Source: Prevotella sp. UBA1104
Lineage (GTDB): Bacteria > Bacteroidota > Bacteroidia > Bacteroidales > Bacteroidaceae
Reading direction: 5' to 3'
Assembly (NCBI GenBank): GCA_002314055.1
Contig: DCBP01000014.1
Coordinates: forward strand, 14,135-39,878
DNA: 25,744 nucleotides
The notes under the pieces were generated by a model. The model was given only the letters and a program-made list of their open reading frames with translations, was not told where the DNA came from and did no database searches. Shown here piece after piece: positions 1 through 8,352 of the stretch (position 1 is the stretch's first letter; each line of letters opens with the position of its first letter). Both the position numbers and the translations under genes were made by a program.

Positions 1-36
1 TAACTCCTTTTTGGTATCTATTTTTTCAAGTTTCAT
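1..36 (-). CDS. Possible 5' end of the next minus-strand gene (partial, unidentified)
   Basis: An ATG at 36-34 on the minus strand opens 12 in-frame codons (MKLEKIDTKKEL) that run off the window edge without a stop. It lies 27 bases past the nth stop, in the same direction, so it could be the next gene of the operon. Twelve codons are too few to identify a family or to exclude chance. This rests on an open frame and its position only. Confidence 0.3.
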   Translation of the reverse strand, partial: MKLEKIDTKKEL

Positions 37-63
37 TTTCTAACCTACAGCAAAACTTTCAAC

Positions 64-726
64 TTATCGTTTTACCCTTCTACTTGCATTTTCTTTTCCT
101 GCCAATGGACAAAAATCATTGAACGGACAGTCTTCACAATGTGGCGAACGACTGGTACAAACGTATCTGCCATGAAGCAACAACCAATGATGGGCATCAG
201 CCTGTAAACTCTCTGGAATATTTGAAGTAAGTATTTTCTCCACAGCAAGTGGTGTATCTGCCGTCCGCGGAACTAGTCCTAAACGATGGCTGACTCTAAA
301 GACATGAGTATCTACCGGCATTGCTGCCTCACCGAATGCTACAGCACGAACAACATTGGCAGTCTTGCGTCCGACACCAGGCAAACTGACAAGTGATGCC
401 ATGTCATGCGGTACCTCACCATCAAAATCATCCACTAACTTATGTGCCATCTCCACAAGATGGCGAGATTTTGCATTTGGATACGAAACGCTACTTATAA
501 GCAATAACACATCATCTGCATCAGCCTGTGCCAATGATTTTGCATCCGGATATCGACGGAAAAGTTCCGGCGTAACCATATTTACACGCTTGTCCGTACA
601 CTGTGCACTGAGCATAGTAGCTACAAGCAACTGAAAGGGAGTTGCAAAGTACAACTCTGTCGTTACTTCCGGCATCTTAGCCTTGAAATAATTCAATACT
701 TGCTCATAACGTTCTGCTCTTCTCAT
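64..726 (-). CDS. nth: Endonuclease III (DNA glycosylase/AP lyase)
   Basis: This 220-residue protein is a base-excision-repair glycosylase/AP lyase that removes oxidised pyrimidines and nicks the abasic site. The helix-hairpin-helix LPGVGRKT lies at residues 115-122 and includes the catalytic lysine K121. The catalytic aspartate is D139 in VDTHV. The C-terminal [4Fe-4S] loop has cysteines 190, 197, 200 and 206, with the family spacing C-x6-C-x2-C-x5-C. Length and all key residues match the E. coli type, so it should be functional. It is the last complete gene of the minus-strand nusB-yajC-ybbR-coaE-DUF5606-nth run and starts 44 bases after the DUF5606 stop, probably without its own promoter. 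Confidence 0.97.
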   Translation of the reverse strand: MRRAERYEQVLNYFKAKMPEVTTELYFATPFQLLVATMLSAQCTDKRVNMVTPELFRRYPDAKSLAQADADDVLLLISSVSYPNAKSRHLVEMAHKLVDDFDGEVPHDMASLVSLPGVGRKTANVVRAVAFGEAAMPVDTHVFRVSHRLGLVPRTADTPLAVEKILTSNIPESLQADAHHWLLLHGRYVCTSRSPHCEDCPFNDFCPLAGKENASRRVKR

Positions 727-770
727 ATTCCTAAGTCTCCCTGTTTGACTGGTTAGAAATGATTTACTAC

Positions 771-1217
771 TTATTTTGCCTCCTCGGATGCAGCCTCATC
801 AGTATTTTCTGCAGGAGCTTCTTCTGTCAAGAAATCTGTAACACCAGCCTCAACGAGAATATTATACCACTGAAGAAGTTTCTTTATATCACTGTCGTGA
901 ACACGGTCGCGGTCGTAGTCTGGCAAGACTGAAGCAAAATACTCATGGAGCTCTTCTTTTGAGCATTTGCGGTAATTAAGCGAACAAACCTTGCCATCTT
1001 CTTTCTTCAACACAGCATCAAGAATATTCATCAAAGGCACATCGTCTGCATTAGTATACATGGCAATATCCTGAAGACTTGTAACACGGTCTGATGCAAA
1101 GACCGGTACACGACGATGTGTAGAGTCTAAAGCTTCAACGATAAGATTCATTTTTGCTCTCGAAACGAGCTTGTAAAGTCCTGGTTTTCCAGAAACCGAC
1201 AAAATTGTATAGTCCAT
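771..1217 (-). CDS. DUF5606 family protein (Bacteroidetes-specific)
   Basis: This 148-residue soluble protein has no signal peptide or membrane segment. The N-terminal ILSVSGKPGLYKLVSR and the nearby LIVEALDSTHRRVP and ASDRVTSLQDIAMYT segments match what I recall of the DUF5606 family, found mainly in Bacteroidetes. The last 15-20 residues are acidic and low in complexity (EEAPAENTDEAASEEAK) and are probably disordered. The biochemical role is unknown. The gene lies between coaE and nth in the same direction, and the 90-base gap to coaE is AT-rich with no recognisable promoter box. I am confident of the family and make no functional claim. Confidence 0.85.
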   Translation of the reverse strand: MDYTILSVSGKPGLYKLVSRAKMNLIVEALDSTHRRVPVFASDRVTSLQDIAMYTNADDVPLMNILDAVLKKEDGKVCSLNYRKCSKEELHEYFASVLPDYDRDRVHDSDIKKLLQWYNILVEAGVTDFLTEEAPAENTDEAASEEAK

Positions 1218-1307
1218 TTTTGTTTATTTGTTTAATATATTATTAATATTTGTTTTCTGCTCTATTTTAATATGCGTATCGATATAAAATCGAATAATCG
1301 TATAAAA

Positions 1308-1865
1308 TCACACTTTTATTGCACTTATGAGTTTCAGCATGTCATCTTCGGTAACATCTGTATTATGCTCAATTACAATATCACTTCTTCGTTCCATCTC
1401 TTCCTGGCTCATTTGACATGATATCCATTCCATGGCTTTCTCTCTGGAGATGGAATCGCGCGACATGATACGTTTCACACGAACTTCCTTGTCGGCAGAT
1501 ATACACACCACCTTGTCAACGAGACGGTCAAAATGACTTTGAAAAAGTATTGCACATTCCATAATTGTCATTCCTGACTGCTCAAAATCTGCAGCGACGG
1601 CAGGATGAACAATATCATTCACGCACTTTGCATTCTCTTCAGACGAAAGGATAAATCTCGAAAGGCGTGGTTTATTCAATTTTCCATCAGCAGTATATGC
1701 ATCATCACCGACAACTTCTTTCAAACGCCTAATGACATCAGAATTTTCAAGCATTATACGTTTTGCAGCCCCATCACAATCATACACTTCAAAGCCCCGC
1801 TTACGAAGCAAATCGCAAAAGTAAGACTTTCCACTTCCAATGCCACCTGTTATTGCTATTTTCAT
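1308..1865 (-). CDS. coaE: Dephospho-CoA kinase
   Basis: This 185-residue P-loop kinase catalyses the last step of coenzyme A synthesis, phosphorylating the 3'-hydroxyl of dephospho-CoA with ATP. The start MKIAITGGIGSGKS contains the Walker A loop GGIGSGKS at residues 7-14. The following DLLRKRGFEVYDCD and the later IVHPAV and LFQSHFDRLVDKVVCI segments are typical of CoaE. It is slightly shorter than the usual 190-206 residues but lacks nothing obvious. It begins 33 bases after the YbbR-like gene, in the same operon. The partial plus-strand frame opposite it is a shadow. Confidence 0.96.
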   Translation of the reverse strand: MKIAITGGIGSGKSYFCDLLRKRGFEVYDCDGAAKRIMLENSDVIRRLKEVVGDDAYTADGKLNKPRLSRFILSSEENAKCVNDIVHPAVAADFEQSGMTIMECAILFQSHFDRLVDKVVCISADKEVRVKRIMSRDSISREKAMEWISCQMSQEEMERRSDIVIEHNTDVTEDDMLKLISAIKV

Positions 1866-1898
1866 TACGCTATAAGTTTTCTGACTAATAGATTTCCA

Positions 1899-2882
1899 CT
1901 ACTGCTCCTCAACAAGATAGTCAACCTGCGCTACCTCCGTATGGACATTCTTTATGCCATGAGGAACCTGGGCTATACGCAAGTTGCATTTTTCTGAAGG
2001 ATTAGCCTGTAGCTCGTTGTAATCAACAACTATACGAAACTTATCGGGGGTAACATTGCGGAAATTACTTGCGCCGACAGTGAATACCACTTTAACACGT
2101 GCCGGAAATGTACGGAGAACCTTTCCCTCCGGCATATTAACTGCAGTAATCGGCACCTCTATACTTTCTTCAGTAAGAACATCCGGATAAACGGAAATTT
2201 TTACCATAGACGGTACACATTTCACTCCTCTAATCTTTCTCAAATCTATCATGCGCACAATAGTGTCTTTAAGATTCCTCAAGCTAAGGCGCTCTGTATA
2301 GACCCACTTCAAACTGTCGAGCTTGCTCTGACTTCCATAAACGTCAACATAGTCTGGCTTAAACTCCACCCTGGCAAGATAATAACTTGCTTCCGGAACT
2401 ATATTGCCGAATAGGCGTACAGGCAAACGCCTGTGCATTCCGCAGTTATAGAAATACTCCAATTTTTCCGGTTTCAATGACGTTATGTGCGAAGAACTGA
2501 AAAGCTCTTGATAAACAAGTTTAGACAACTCTGCCGCCGATAACATGCCATAACCTTTTTTCTTAATGTATGAGGAAAACGGAATATCAATTCTTCTGAT
2601 TTTCTCTCCATACAAATAAGCACAAAGGGTGTACCCCTTGTCACGTACGGAAACGCGCAATGTATCGTCAGCATCGCTCACAAGAACAACATTCTTCGGC
2701 ACATTGACAATCCTTACAGGAAAACGTATCTCCTGCTCATAAGTGTCATTCAGCGCAAGCAATAGCCAAAAAGCTCCACTCAAAGCGAGAAAGAACAAAA
2801 AAATCAGGAACTCCTTATTCACAAGACGGAAGAAGGAGTTTCTGAAAGCACTGGAAATATTTATGAAAATATTCTTACCCAT
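1899..2882 (-). CDS. YbbR-like domain membrane-anchored protein
   Basis: This 327-residue protein has one N-terminal transmembrane helix (about residues 25-44, FLIFLFFLALSGAFWLLLAL) followed by a predicted extracytoplasmic beta-rich region. FPVRIVNVPKNVVLVSDADDTLRVSVRDKG and the later ESIEVPITAVNMPEGKVLRTFPARVKV resemble YbbR repeats (first piece here spans about residues 55-84, second about 236-262). In Firmicutes YbbR/CdaR proteins regulate the c-di-AMP cyclase CdaA, but no cyclase gene is present here, so that role should not be assumed. The gene overlaps yajC by one base (TAATG), which suggests translational coupling. Position between yajC and coaE fits the arrangement I recall in Bacteroidales. 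Confidence 0.8.
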   Translation of the reverse strand: MGKNIFINISSAFRNSFFRLVNKEFLIFLFFLALSGAFWLLLALNDTYEQEIRFPVRIVNVPKNVVLVSDADDTLRVSVRDKGYTLCAYLYGEKIRRIDIPFSSYIKKKGYGMLSAAELSKLVYQELFSSSHITSLKPEKLEYFYNCGMHRRLPVRLFGNIVPEASYYLARVEFKPDYVDVYGSQSKLDSLKWVYTERLSLRNLKDTIVRMIDLRKIRGVKCVPSMVKISVYPDVLTEESIEVPITAVNMPEGKVLRTFPARVKVVFTVGASNFRNVTPDKFRIVVDYNELQANPSEKCNLRIAQVPHGIKNVHTEVAQVDYLVEEQ

Positions 2883-3214
2883 TAGTTTTTGCTAACGGCA
2901 GCAGACTCAGAGACGTCAGCGAAGACGCTGCCTTTATCAACTGTCACCACTACCCCCTTAGCTATCTCAACATCAACTTTGTTTGCAGCAAGATCTATTC
3001 TCTTTACGGTTCCATACAATCCGCCACCAGTTACAACACTTGAACCCTCATGAAGGGAATTTTGAAATTTTAATATTTCCTTGCGTTTTTTATTCTGAGG
3101 ACGTATCATAAAGAAATACATTATGGCAAATATCGCCACCATCATAATAAGGAACGACATACTGCCTCCTTGCTGACCTGCGGCTTGAGCCGCCAAAAGA
3201 ACTGATGAATTCAT
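2882..3214 (-). CDS. yajC: Preprotein translocase accessory subunit YajC
   Basis: This 110-residue protein has a single transmembrane helix at about residues 20-37 (SFLIMMVAIFAIMYFFMI), directly followed by the YajC hallmark RPQNKKRKE. A small soluble domain comes next (GSSVVTGGGLYGTVKRID). YajC associates with SecDF at the Sec translocon in the inner membrane. The short Ala/Gln/Gly-rich segment before the helix is typical. It sits 94 bases downstream of nusB and overlaps the YbbR-like gene by one base. Family assignment is firm. Confidence 0.95.
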   Translation of the reverse strand: MNSSVLLAAQAAGQQGGSMSFLIMMVAIFAIMYFFMIRPQNKKRKEILKFQNSLHEGSSVVTGGGLYGTVKRIDLAANKVDVEIAKGVVVTVDKGSVFADVSESAAVSKN

Positions 3215-3308
3215 ACTCTATTCTATATTTATTACCTTAATTATATTAATTAAAATTTCCCAACTACACCACGCAGACAACTTTAAAAATATCTACATAC
3301 TGTATTCT

Positions 3309-4247
3309 CTATCTTCTCTCTGCAACCGGCTTCAACATTTTACCATTCTCTGACAAATACCGAGCAATGGAATCGAGCATACCATTTATATAAGACCCAC
3401 TCTTCGGAGTACTATATAGCTTGGCAAGATCAACATACTCATTGATTGTCACGCTGACAGGAATATTCGGGAAGTTTAGCATCTCGGCAATAGCTATCTG
3501 CATAATAACTACATCCATGTAGGCAAGACGCGAAAAATCCCAGTTTCGTGAAGTCTCACTCATATAACGCTGATATTGGTCAGCATTGAGAATTGTAGCA
3601 CGGAAAAGCTTTACTGCAAAATCTTTATCTTCAATATCCTTATACTCCGGCAGAAGCTCCTGTTTCGCCTTATTTTTAGGATCAAAACGCTTTATTGTCT
3701 TCAAGACAAAAGTGTCAACAATTTCTTTGTCATCGTTCCAATAAAGACTACGTTCCTCAAGCAAAGAATCCAAATCCTCGTTTTCCATAACGAGAGCCTT
3801 ATATAACTTTCGCCAAACCTCACGGTCATCTTCATAAGAGTCTTCACCGTTCGCCATATAGTCTTTATAAATCTGACTCTGCTCGATTTGCGACAAAAGA
3901 CCTCGAACAAATTCGATATTGTCTTCCCATGTTGTCTTTTGAGTTTCAACATACTCTGCGAGTTGTTTGTTCTCTTCAAGCTGCATGGCAAAACGATTGT
4001 TTACAAATTTAGCCGACGGAAGTTCCTTACCTTCACGTCTTGCCCGTGCCACATCTACATCATAGTGCAAATGAGCTTCTCTTGACACAGAAACTATAAG
4101 CGACAAGAGACAATTATACAAGTCGTAAGCTTTCGAGAGACTGAACAAGAGTTCCTTCTCTGCGTTATCCATGTTATGATTACCATTCTGATAGTATGCG
4201 TAGGTTAACTGGACTATTTTTATCCTTATCAATTCTCTGTTTATCAT
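3309..4247 (-). CDS. nusB: Transcription antitermination factor NusB (Bacteroidetes long form)
   Basis: This 312-residue protein starts at MINRELIRIKIVQLTYAYYQ. The frame is open upstream to another ATG at 4322, but I chose 4247. The promoter at 4292-4323 puts the transcript start near 4285, inside that extension, and the family begins at the MINR residues. The C-terminal half carries the NusB fold (RLAYMDVVIMQIAIAEMLNF, then VTINEYVDLAKLYSTPKSG). NusB joins NusE(S10), NusA and NusG in rRNA antitermination. The protein is about twice the length of E. coli NusB because of an N-terminal charged helical region, which is usual in Bacteroidetes. It is the first gene of the minus-strand operon. Confidence 0.93.
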   Translation of the reverse strand: MINRELIRIKIVQLTYAYYQNGNHNMDNAEKELLFSLSKAYDLYNCLLSLIVSVSREAHLHYDVDVARARREGKELPSAKFVNNRFAMQLEENKQLAEYVETQKTTWEDNIEFVRGLLSQIEQSQIYKDYMANGEDSYEDDREVWRKLYKALVMENEDLDSLLEERSLYWNDDKEIVDTFVLKTIKRFDPKNKAKQELLPEYKDIEDKDFAVKLFRATILNADQYQRYMSETSRNWDFSRLAYMDVVIMQIAIAEMLNFPNIPVSVTINEYVDLAKLYSTPKSGSYINGMLDSIARYLSENGKMLKPVAERR

Positions 4248-4291
4248 CTTATATAATATATAAATGAACGTGTATTTCGTAAAAATCTCTG

Positions 4292-4323
4292 CAAAAATAC
4301 TCAAAATACATGTTTCTTGCAAG
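4292..4323 (-). promoter_or_regulatory. Bacteroidetes-type promoter of the nusB operon
   Basis: Read on the minus strand, CTTG (4323-4320) is followed after 20 bases by TATTTTTG (4299-4292). This fits TTTG-N19-21-TAnnTTTG with one mismatch in the -33 box. Transcription should begin near 4285, about 38 bases before the chosen nusB ATG. Confidence 0.7.
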
Positions 4324-4360
4324 AAAAGCGGAATGTTTTTACGCTTTTTTTATCTAAGAA

Positions 4361-4392
4361 TTTGCTAGTTATGCAAAAAAGCGGTACCTTTG
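4361..4392 (+). promoter_or_regulatory. Bacteroidetes-type promoter of rplY
   Basis: TTTG (4361-4364), a 20-base spacer and TACCTTTG (4385-4392) give a perfect match to the Bacteroidetes sigma-ABfr consensus. Transcription should begin near 4399, leaving a leader of about 85 bases before the rplY ATG at 4485. Confidence 0.85.
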
Positions 4393-4484
4393 CCAAGCTT
4401 TTTCAAAGCACTACGTGAATAAAATTCCCGTGTGATGGTGAATTAAGCATTATTATTAACAACTTAATTTAGAGTAACACAATT

Positions 4485-5081
4485 ATGAAAGAAGTTGAAG
4501 TTAAAGGTCAGAAAAGAGCTGACCTTGGAAAGAAGGCTGCTAAGGCTTTGCGCAAGCAGAACTTGATTCCATGTAACCTTTATGGTGAGGCAAAGAACGC
4601 AGACGGTGCTCCTGAGGCTCTGTCAATTGCTTGCCCTATGAGCGAGCTCCGCAAAATCGTTTACACCCCACACATCTACGTTATCAAGCTCGTTATCGAC
4701 GGTGAGGAGCACACTGCAATTCTGAAAGAGCTGCAGTTCCACCCTGTAACCGACGCACTTCTCCACGTTGATTTCTACGAGGTTAACGATCAGAAGCCTA
4801 TCACTATTGGTATCCCTGTTAAGCTCAATGGTTTGGCACAGGGTGTTCGCGACGGTGGCCGTATGAACCTCTCTATCCGCAAAATCAACGTTACAGCCAA
4901 ATATCAGGATATCCCTGAGCACCTCGACATTGACGTTACAAATCTTGCTATCGGCAAGAGCATCAAAGTTGGCGAGCTCAACTACGAGGGTCTTGAGATG
5001 GCAACAAGCAAGAACGTTGTTGTATGCTCTATCAAGGCTACACGTAAGTCTATCGCTGCAGCAAGCGATGCTGAGGCTTAA
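4485..5081 (+). CDS. rplY: 50S ribosomal protein L25/general stress protein Ctc
   Basis: This 198-residue two-domain protein has an N-terminal L25 domain (about residues 1-92; RADLGKKAAKALRKQNLIPC near the start and LKELQFHPVTDALLHVDFYE near the end) that binds 5S rRNA. The C-terminal Ctc/TL5 beta domain (about 95-185) is absent from short E. coli L25. Codon choice is visibly more biased than in the neighbours (repeated GTT, GCT and CTC), as expected for a highly expressed ribosomal gene. It has its own consensus promoter and a terminator 39 bases after the stop, so it is probably monocistronic. A minus-strand frame inside it is a shadow. Confidence 0.96.
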   Translation: MKEVEVKGQKRADLGKKAAKALRKQNLIPCNLYGEAKNADGAPEALSIACPMSELRKIVYTPHIYVIKLVIDGEEHTAILKELQFHPVTDALLHVDFYEVNDQKPITIGIPVKLNGLAQGVRDGGRMNLSIRKINVTAKYQDIPEHLDIDVTNLAIGKSIKVGELNYEGLEMATSKNVVVCSIKATRKSIAAASDAEA

Positions 5082-5119
5082 TTGCCGCAACGTAGTCTAA
5101 AGGCTTCAAAAGGAAATAA

Positions 5120-5159
5120 GGGTGATTCTGAATATTCATATTTAGAGTCACCCGTTTTT
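5120..5159 (+). terminator. Rho-independent terminator after rplY
   Basis: GGGTGATTCTGAATAT pairs with the following ATATTTAGAGTCACCC, with a very small loop and one mismatch region, and is followed by GTTTTT. It lies 39 bases after the rplY stop and separates rplY from the pth cluster. Confidence 0.85.
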
Positions 5160-5243
5160 CATAAATAAACATTAATATAAAAGAAGAAGCATTCAGACAT
5201 ATACAAAGTTCGAATTAATAATAAGATTGAGACTATTTGTTTC

Positions 5244-5260
5244 ATATATATATATATATA
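5244..5260 (+). repeat. (AT)n dinucleotide tract before pth
   Basis: A 17-base uninterrupted AT alternation ends 17 bases before the pth ATG, just upstream of the AAGG-containing leader. It is a short simple-sequence repeat in the probable promoter/leader region of the pth-S4-purN-DUF5103 cluster. I see no clear TAnnTTTG box here; CTATTTG at 5233-5239 is only a partial match. Confidence 0.8.
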
Positions 5261-5277
5261 AGGTAAAAAAAAGAAAA

Positions 5278-5847
5278 ATGGATAAATTCTTAATCGTCGG
5301 TCTGGGTAACCCCGGCGACGAATACGACAAGACACGACACAACACAGGATTTATGGTTGTAGACGCCTTTGCCAATGAAGCAGGAGCTGATTTCCAGGAC
5401 AAGAGATATGGTTTTGTTGCCGAGACATCCGTAAAAGGCAGAAAACTCATCTTGCTCAAACCTACAACATTCATGAATCTTAGCGGAAATGCCGTAAGAT
5501 ATTGGATGAACAAAGAAAACATTCCATTAGAACACCTGTTGGTGATTGTTGACGACCTGTCATTGCCGCTCGGCAATCTTAGACTGAAAGGAAACGGCAG
5601 TAATGGCGGACATAACGGACTCGGAAACATACAGTCGGTAATCGGCACTCAAAAATATGCAAGACTGAGAGTTGGAATAGGCAATGATTTTCCACGTGGC
5701 ATGCAAGTGGAATGGGTACTCGGTAAATATGACAGTGAGGACATGAAGGTCCTCACCCCTGCTATCGATACGGCATGCGACATCATAAAGAGTTTTGTAC
5801 TTGCTGGCATCGACATTACAATGAACCAGTTTAATCACAGGAAATAG
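5278..5847 (+). CDS. pth: Peptidyl-tRNA hydrolase
   Basis: This 189-residue enzyme recycles peptidyl-tRNAs that drop off ribosomes by cleaving the ester bond to tRNA. I chose the ATG at 5278 (MDKFLIVGLGNPGDEY) because the family begins here; the upstream in-frame ATG would add 17 residues encoded by the AT-repeat leader. Conserved features are N11 in GLGNPG, the catalytic H21 in TRHNTGF, N67 in FMNLSG, the acidic pair D92/D93 and N113 in GGHNGL. It heads a plus-strand cluster, with the S4 gene only 7 bases downstream. Confidence 0.97.
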   Translation: MDKFLIVGLGNPGDEYDKTRHNTGFMVVDAFANEAGADFQDKRYGFVAETSVKGRKLILLKPTTFMNLSGNAVRYWMNKENIPLEHLLVIVDDLSLPLGNLRLKGNGSNGGHNGLGNIQSVIGTQKYARLRVGIGNDFPRGMQVEWVLGKYDSEDMKVLTPAIDTACDIIKSFVLAGIDITMNQFNHRK

Positions 5848-5854
5848 CATAAAT

Positions 5855-6283
5855 ATGGCAGATACAGCACGAATTGACAAATGGTTATGGGCGGCACGAA
5901 TTTTCAAGACACGCTCTATTGCTGCCGACGCATGCAAAAACAGTAGGGTAACGATTAACGGCACAAGTGTAAAACCATCGCATATGGTAAAAGTTGGGGA
6001 AACAGTAAGCGTAAGGAAACCGCCAGTAACTTATTCGTTTAAAATCCTAAAATGCATAGAACAGCGCGTTGGTGCAAAACTTATCCCGGAAATTTACGAG
6101 AACGTTACAGACCCTAAGCAATACGAAATTCTCGAAATGAGCCGCATCAGCGGTTTTGTTGACAGAGCAAGGGGAACCGGCCGACCAACAAAGAAGGACC
6201 GCCGAAGCCTTGACGCTTTCATAGAACCGGCAATGTTCGGCTTCGATGAATATGACGACGATTTTGACATCGACAACGATTGA
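5855..6283 (+). CDS. hslR: S4-domain RNA-binding protein, Hsp15-like
   Basis: This 142-residue protein has an S4 RNA-binding domain at about residues 5-65 (RIDKWLWAARIFKTRSIAAD, then VTINGTSVKPSHMVKVGETV). A basic middle section (RARGTGRPTKKDRRSL) leads to a strongly acidic C-terminal tail (DEYDDDFDIDND). Hsp15 in E. coli binds 50S subunits that still carry nascent-chain tRNA, which fits with its location 7 bases after pth, since both act in rescue of peptidyl-tRNA. The family call is firm; the specific Hsp15 role is inference. Confidence 0.88.
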   Translation: MADTARIDKWLWAARIFKTRSIAADACKNSRVTINGTSVKPSHMVKVGETVSVRKPPVTYSFKILKCIEQRVGAKLIPEIYENVTDPKQYEILEMSRISGFVDRARGTGRPTKKDRRSLDAFIEPAMFGFDEYDDDFDIDND

Positions 6284-6316
6284 CAGACAAATTAAACACC
6301 ATTTACTCTTGAGCTT

Positions 6317-6892
6317 ATGAAAAACATCGCCATTTTTGCCTCGGGCAACGGTACAAACTGCGCTAATATTATCAGACACTTCAAAGGGTCTGACGATATT
6401 AGGGTAGCTATGGTCATCACCAACAACCCCAAAGCCAAGGTTATAGAAAGGACAAAAGAATACGGAATAAACACTATTATCCTTACCAAAGAAAAGATCA
6501 ACGACAGTACTACGCTACTGCCAATACTCACCAGAAACAGCATAGACCTAATAGTACTTGCCGGGTTCATGCTTTTTATTCCGGATTTTCTAACCGAAGC
6601 CTATCCACATAAAATAATAAACATACACCCGTCGCTTTTACCAAAATATGGTGGAAAGGGAATGTACGGCATGCATGTTCACGAGGCAGTAAAAAACAAT
6701 AACGAGAAAGAAAGTGGCATAACAATACACTACGTAAGCAACGAGTACGACCGGGGCGAAATTATAGAACAACACTCCACCCCTATCTTCCCCGAAGATA
6801 CTGCAGAAAAAATTGCAGAAAAGGTTCACGCCTTGGAATACAAATACCTGCCACTTGCTATCGAACGGATATTATCGGAGGAATATGCATGA
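6317..6892 (+). CDS. purN: Phosphoribosylglycinamide formyltransferase
   Basis: This 191-residue enzyme transfers a formyl group from 10-formyltetrahydrofolate to GAR in purine synthesis. The N-terminal Rossmann segment reads IAIFASGNGTNC. Catalytic residues are N102 and H104 in INIHPSLLPKYGG and D145 in YDRGEII. Length is slightly below the usual 200-212 residues, mainly at the C terminus. It lies 33 bases after the S4 gene, and its stop overlaps the start of the DUF5103 gene (ATGA). Confidence 0.96.
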   Translation: MKNIAIFASGNGTNCANIIRHFKGSDDIRVAMVITNNPKAKVIERTKEYGINTIILTKEKINDSTTLLPILTRNSIDLIVLAGFMLFIPDFLTEAYPHKIINIHPSLLPKYGGKGMYGMHVHEAVKNNNEKESGITIHYVSNEYDRGEIIEQHSTPIFPEDTAEKIAEKVHALEYKYLPLAIERILSEEYA

Positions 6893-8178
6893 AAAAAAAA
6901 CGCAATAAAACATACAAACCCACCAAGGTCAGCTTATTACTCTCTGCCACCATCATAGCATCAATGATACCGACAGGACTCCACGCTCAACGCAATGAGA
7001 TTTTTAAAGACAATATAAAATCACTGCAAGTAGTGTGTGGCGAAAAATGGCTATCACTGCCAGTCATGCAACTTCACGATAGCAACCATGACAATGTGAT
7101 AAGGATTTCATTTGACGACCTAACGCATACTTATCAGCGATACACATACAGTATAGAACACTGCGAAGCCGACTGGTCTACATCTGACGGACTTTTCCAA
7201 AGCGACTATATTGAAGGTTTTGCTACAGACAACACTATCGATGACGTAGAAGAGTCTATTGGCACAAATGTACTTTACACGCATTACAGCTTAACAATTC
7301 CTAACGACAGATGCAGTCTGAAACTCAGCGGCAACTACAAACTGACAGTAACCGACGACAATACCGGCGAGAAGATTCTGACGGCATGTTTTCTGGTTGC
7401 CGAACCTTCTGCAACCGTAGGAATGGACGTAACAACAAATACCGACATTGACACAAACAAATCCCACCAGCAAGTGGAAATGACAGTAAGATATAACTCT
7501 CTGCGCGTTATCGACCCCACTACACAGATAAAGACCGCAGTACTGCAAAATCGCCGTTGGGACAATGCAAAGATTAACACAAAGCCACAATATGCAACTG
7601 TCGACGGTCTGCAATGGACCCACAACCGCGAACTAATATTCGATGCCGGAAACGAATACCACAAGTTTGAGACTCTCGCCACCTCGCATGCTACAATGGG
7701 AGTAGACCACATTTCATGGGACGGTACCAACTATCATGCATGGCTCTACGAGAATGACCCGCGCCCTAACTATCTGTATGATGAAGATGCCGACGGCGCA
7801 TTTTATATCCGCAATAGCGACAACATAGAGAATGACCGTGCCTCTGATTATATGTTTGTACATTTCACCCTCAACTGTCCTTCACCTGTAAATAACGATG
7901 TCTATATAAACGGTGCATGGACATACGACAGTTTCATACCTTCATGGAAAATGGAATACAACAAAGAAAAGGCACGTTACGAAGGTTGCGCCCTTTTAAA
8001 ACAAGGATATTACTCCTTCCAATACGTAATGCGCACCCCTGAAGGTAAAACGGAAATAATACCAACCGAAGGCAACTTTTTCCAAACAGAAAATAAATAT
8101 TCCGCCCTGGTATATTTTCGGGGACAGGGAGAACGCACCGACCGACTCGTGGGATACAAAGAAATACAACTTAAATAA
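6889..8178 (+). CDS. DUF5103 family secreted protein (type IX secretion plug family)
   Basis: This 429-residue protein has a signal peptide (hydrophobic about residues 14-32, probable cleavage after LHAQ). The region after it (EIFKDNIKSLQVVC, RISFDDLTHTYQRYTYSIEHCEADW, SDYIEGFA) matches DUF5103, now described as the family of the plug protein of the type IX secretion translocon. The C-terminal third contains DVYINGAWTYDSF and GYYSFQYVMRTPEGK, typical of the same family. The translation start overlaps the purN stop by 4 bases and is preceded by GGAGGA (6877-6882), an unusually good Shine-Dalgarno sequence for this phylum. The family call is confident; an active T9SS cannot be shown from this window. 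Confidence 0.85.
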   Translation: MKKKRNKTYKPTKVSLLLSATIIASMIPTGLHAQRNEIFKDNIKSLQVVCGEKWLSLPVMQLHDSNHDNVIRISFDDLTHTYQRYTYSIEHCEADWSTSDGLFQSDYIEGFATDNTIDDVEESIGTNVLYTHYSLTIPNDRCSLKLSGNYKLTVTDDNTGEKILTACFLVAEPSATVGMDVTTNTDIDTNKSHQQVEMTVRYNSLRVIDPTTQIKTAVLQNRRWDNAKINTKPQYATVDGLQWTHNRELIFDAGNEYHKFETLATSHATMGVDHISWDGTNYHAWLYENDPRPNYLYDEDADGAFYIRNSDNIENDRASDYMFVHFTLNCPSPVNNDVYINGAWTYDSFIPSWKMEYNKEKARYEGCALLKQGYYSFQYVMRTPEGKTEIIPTEGNFFQTENKYSALVYFRGQGERTDRLVGYKEIQLK

Positions 8179-8236
8179 AGTAAGAAAAACCTACATTGAA
8201 CGCTTAACTATAAGCAAATGTATCAAACCTATTGAT

Positions 8237-8293
8237 AAACAGCGAGTAACATTTTCTGTTTCTTTTTACACAGAATTTCTCGCTGTTTTTTTT
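8237..8293 (+). terminator. Rho-independent terminator after the DUF5103 gene
   Basis: AAACAGCGAG (8237-8246) pairs perfectly with CTCGCTGTTT (8279-8288). TTCTG/CAGAA can pair further inside, and eight T bases end at 8293. It closes the pth-S4-purN-DUF5103 unit. Confidence 0.93.
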
Positions 8294-8315
8294 AGACATA
8301 TTTTATACTTTTCCG

Positions 8316-8346
8316 CTTGCAGACTTCTTTTTTTTTCATACCTTTG
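8316..8346 (+). promoter_or_regulatory. Promoter of nrdDG
   Basis: CTTG (8316-8319), 19 bases, then TACCTTTG (8339-8346), a near-perfect Bacteroidetes promoter. Transcription should begin near 8353. Confidence 0.75.
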
Positions 8347-8352
8347 CATCGG

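Noticed and set aside
1278..1310. Short direct repeat ATCGATATAAAATC / ATCGTATAAAATC upstream of the DUF5606 gene
   Set aside because: Two short AT-rich imperfect copies in an AT-rich gap are easily accidental.
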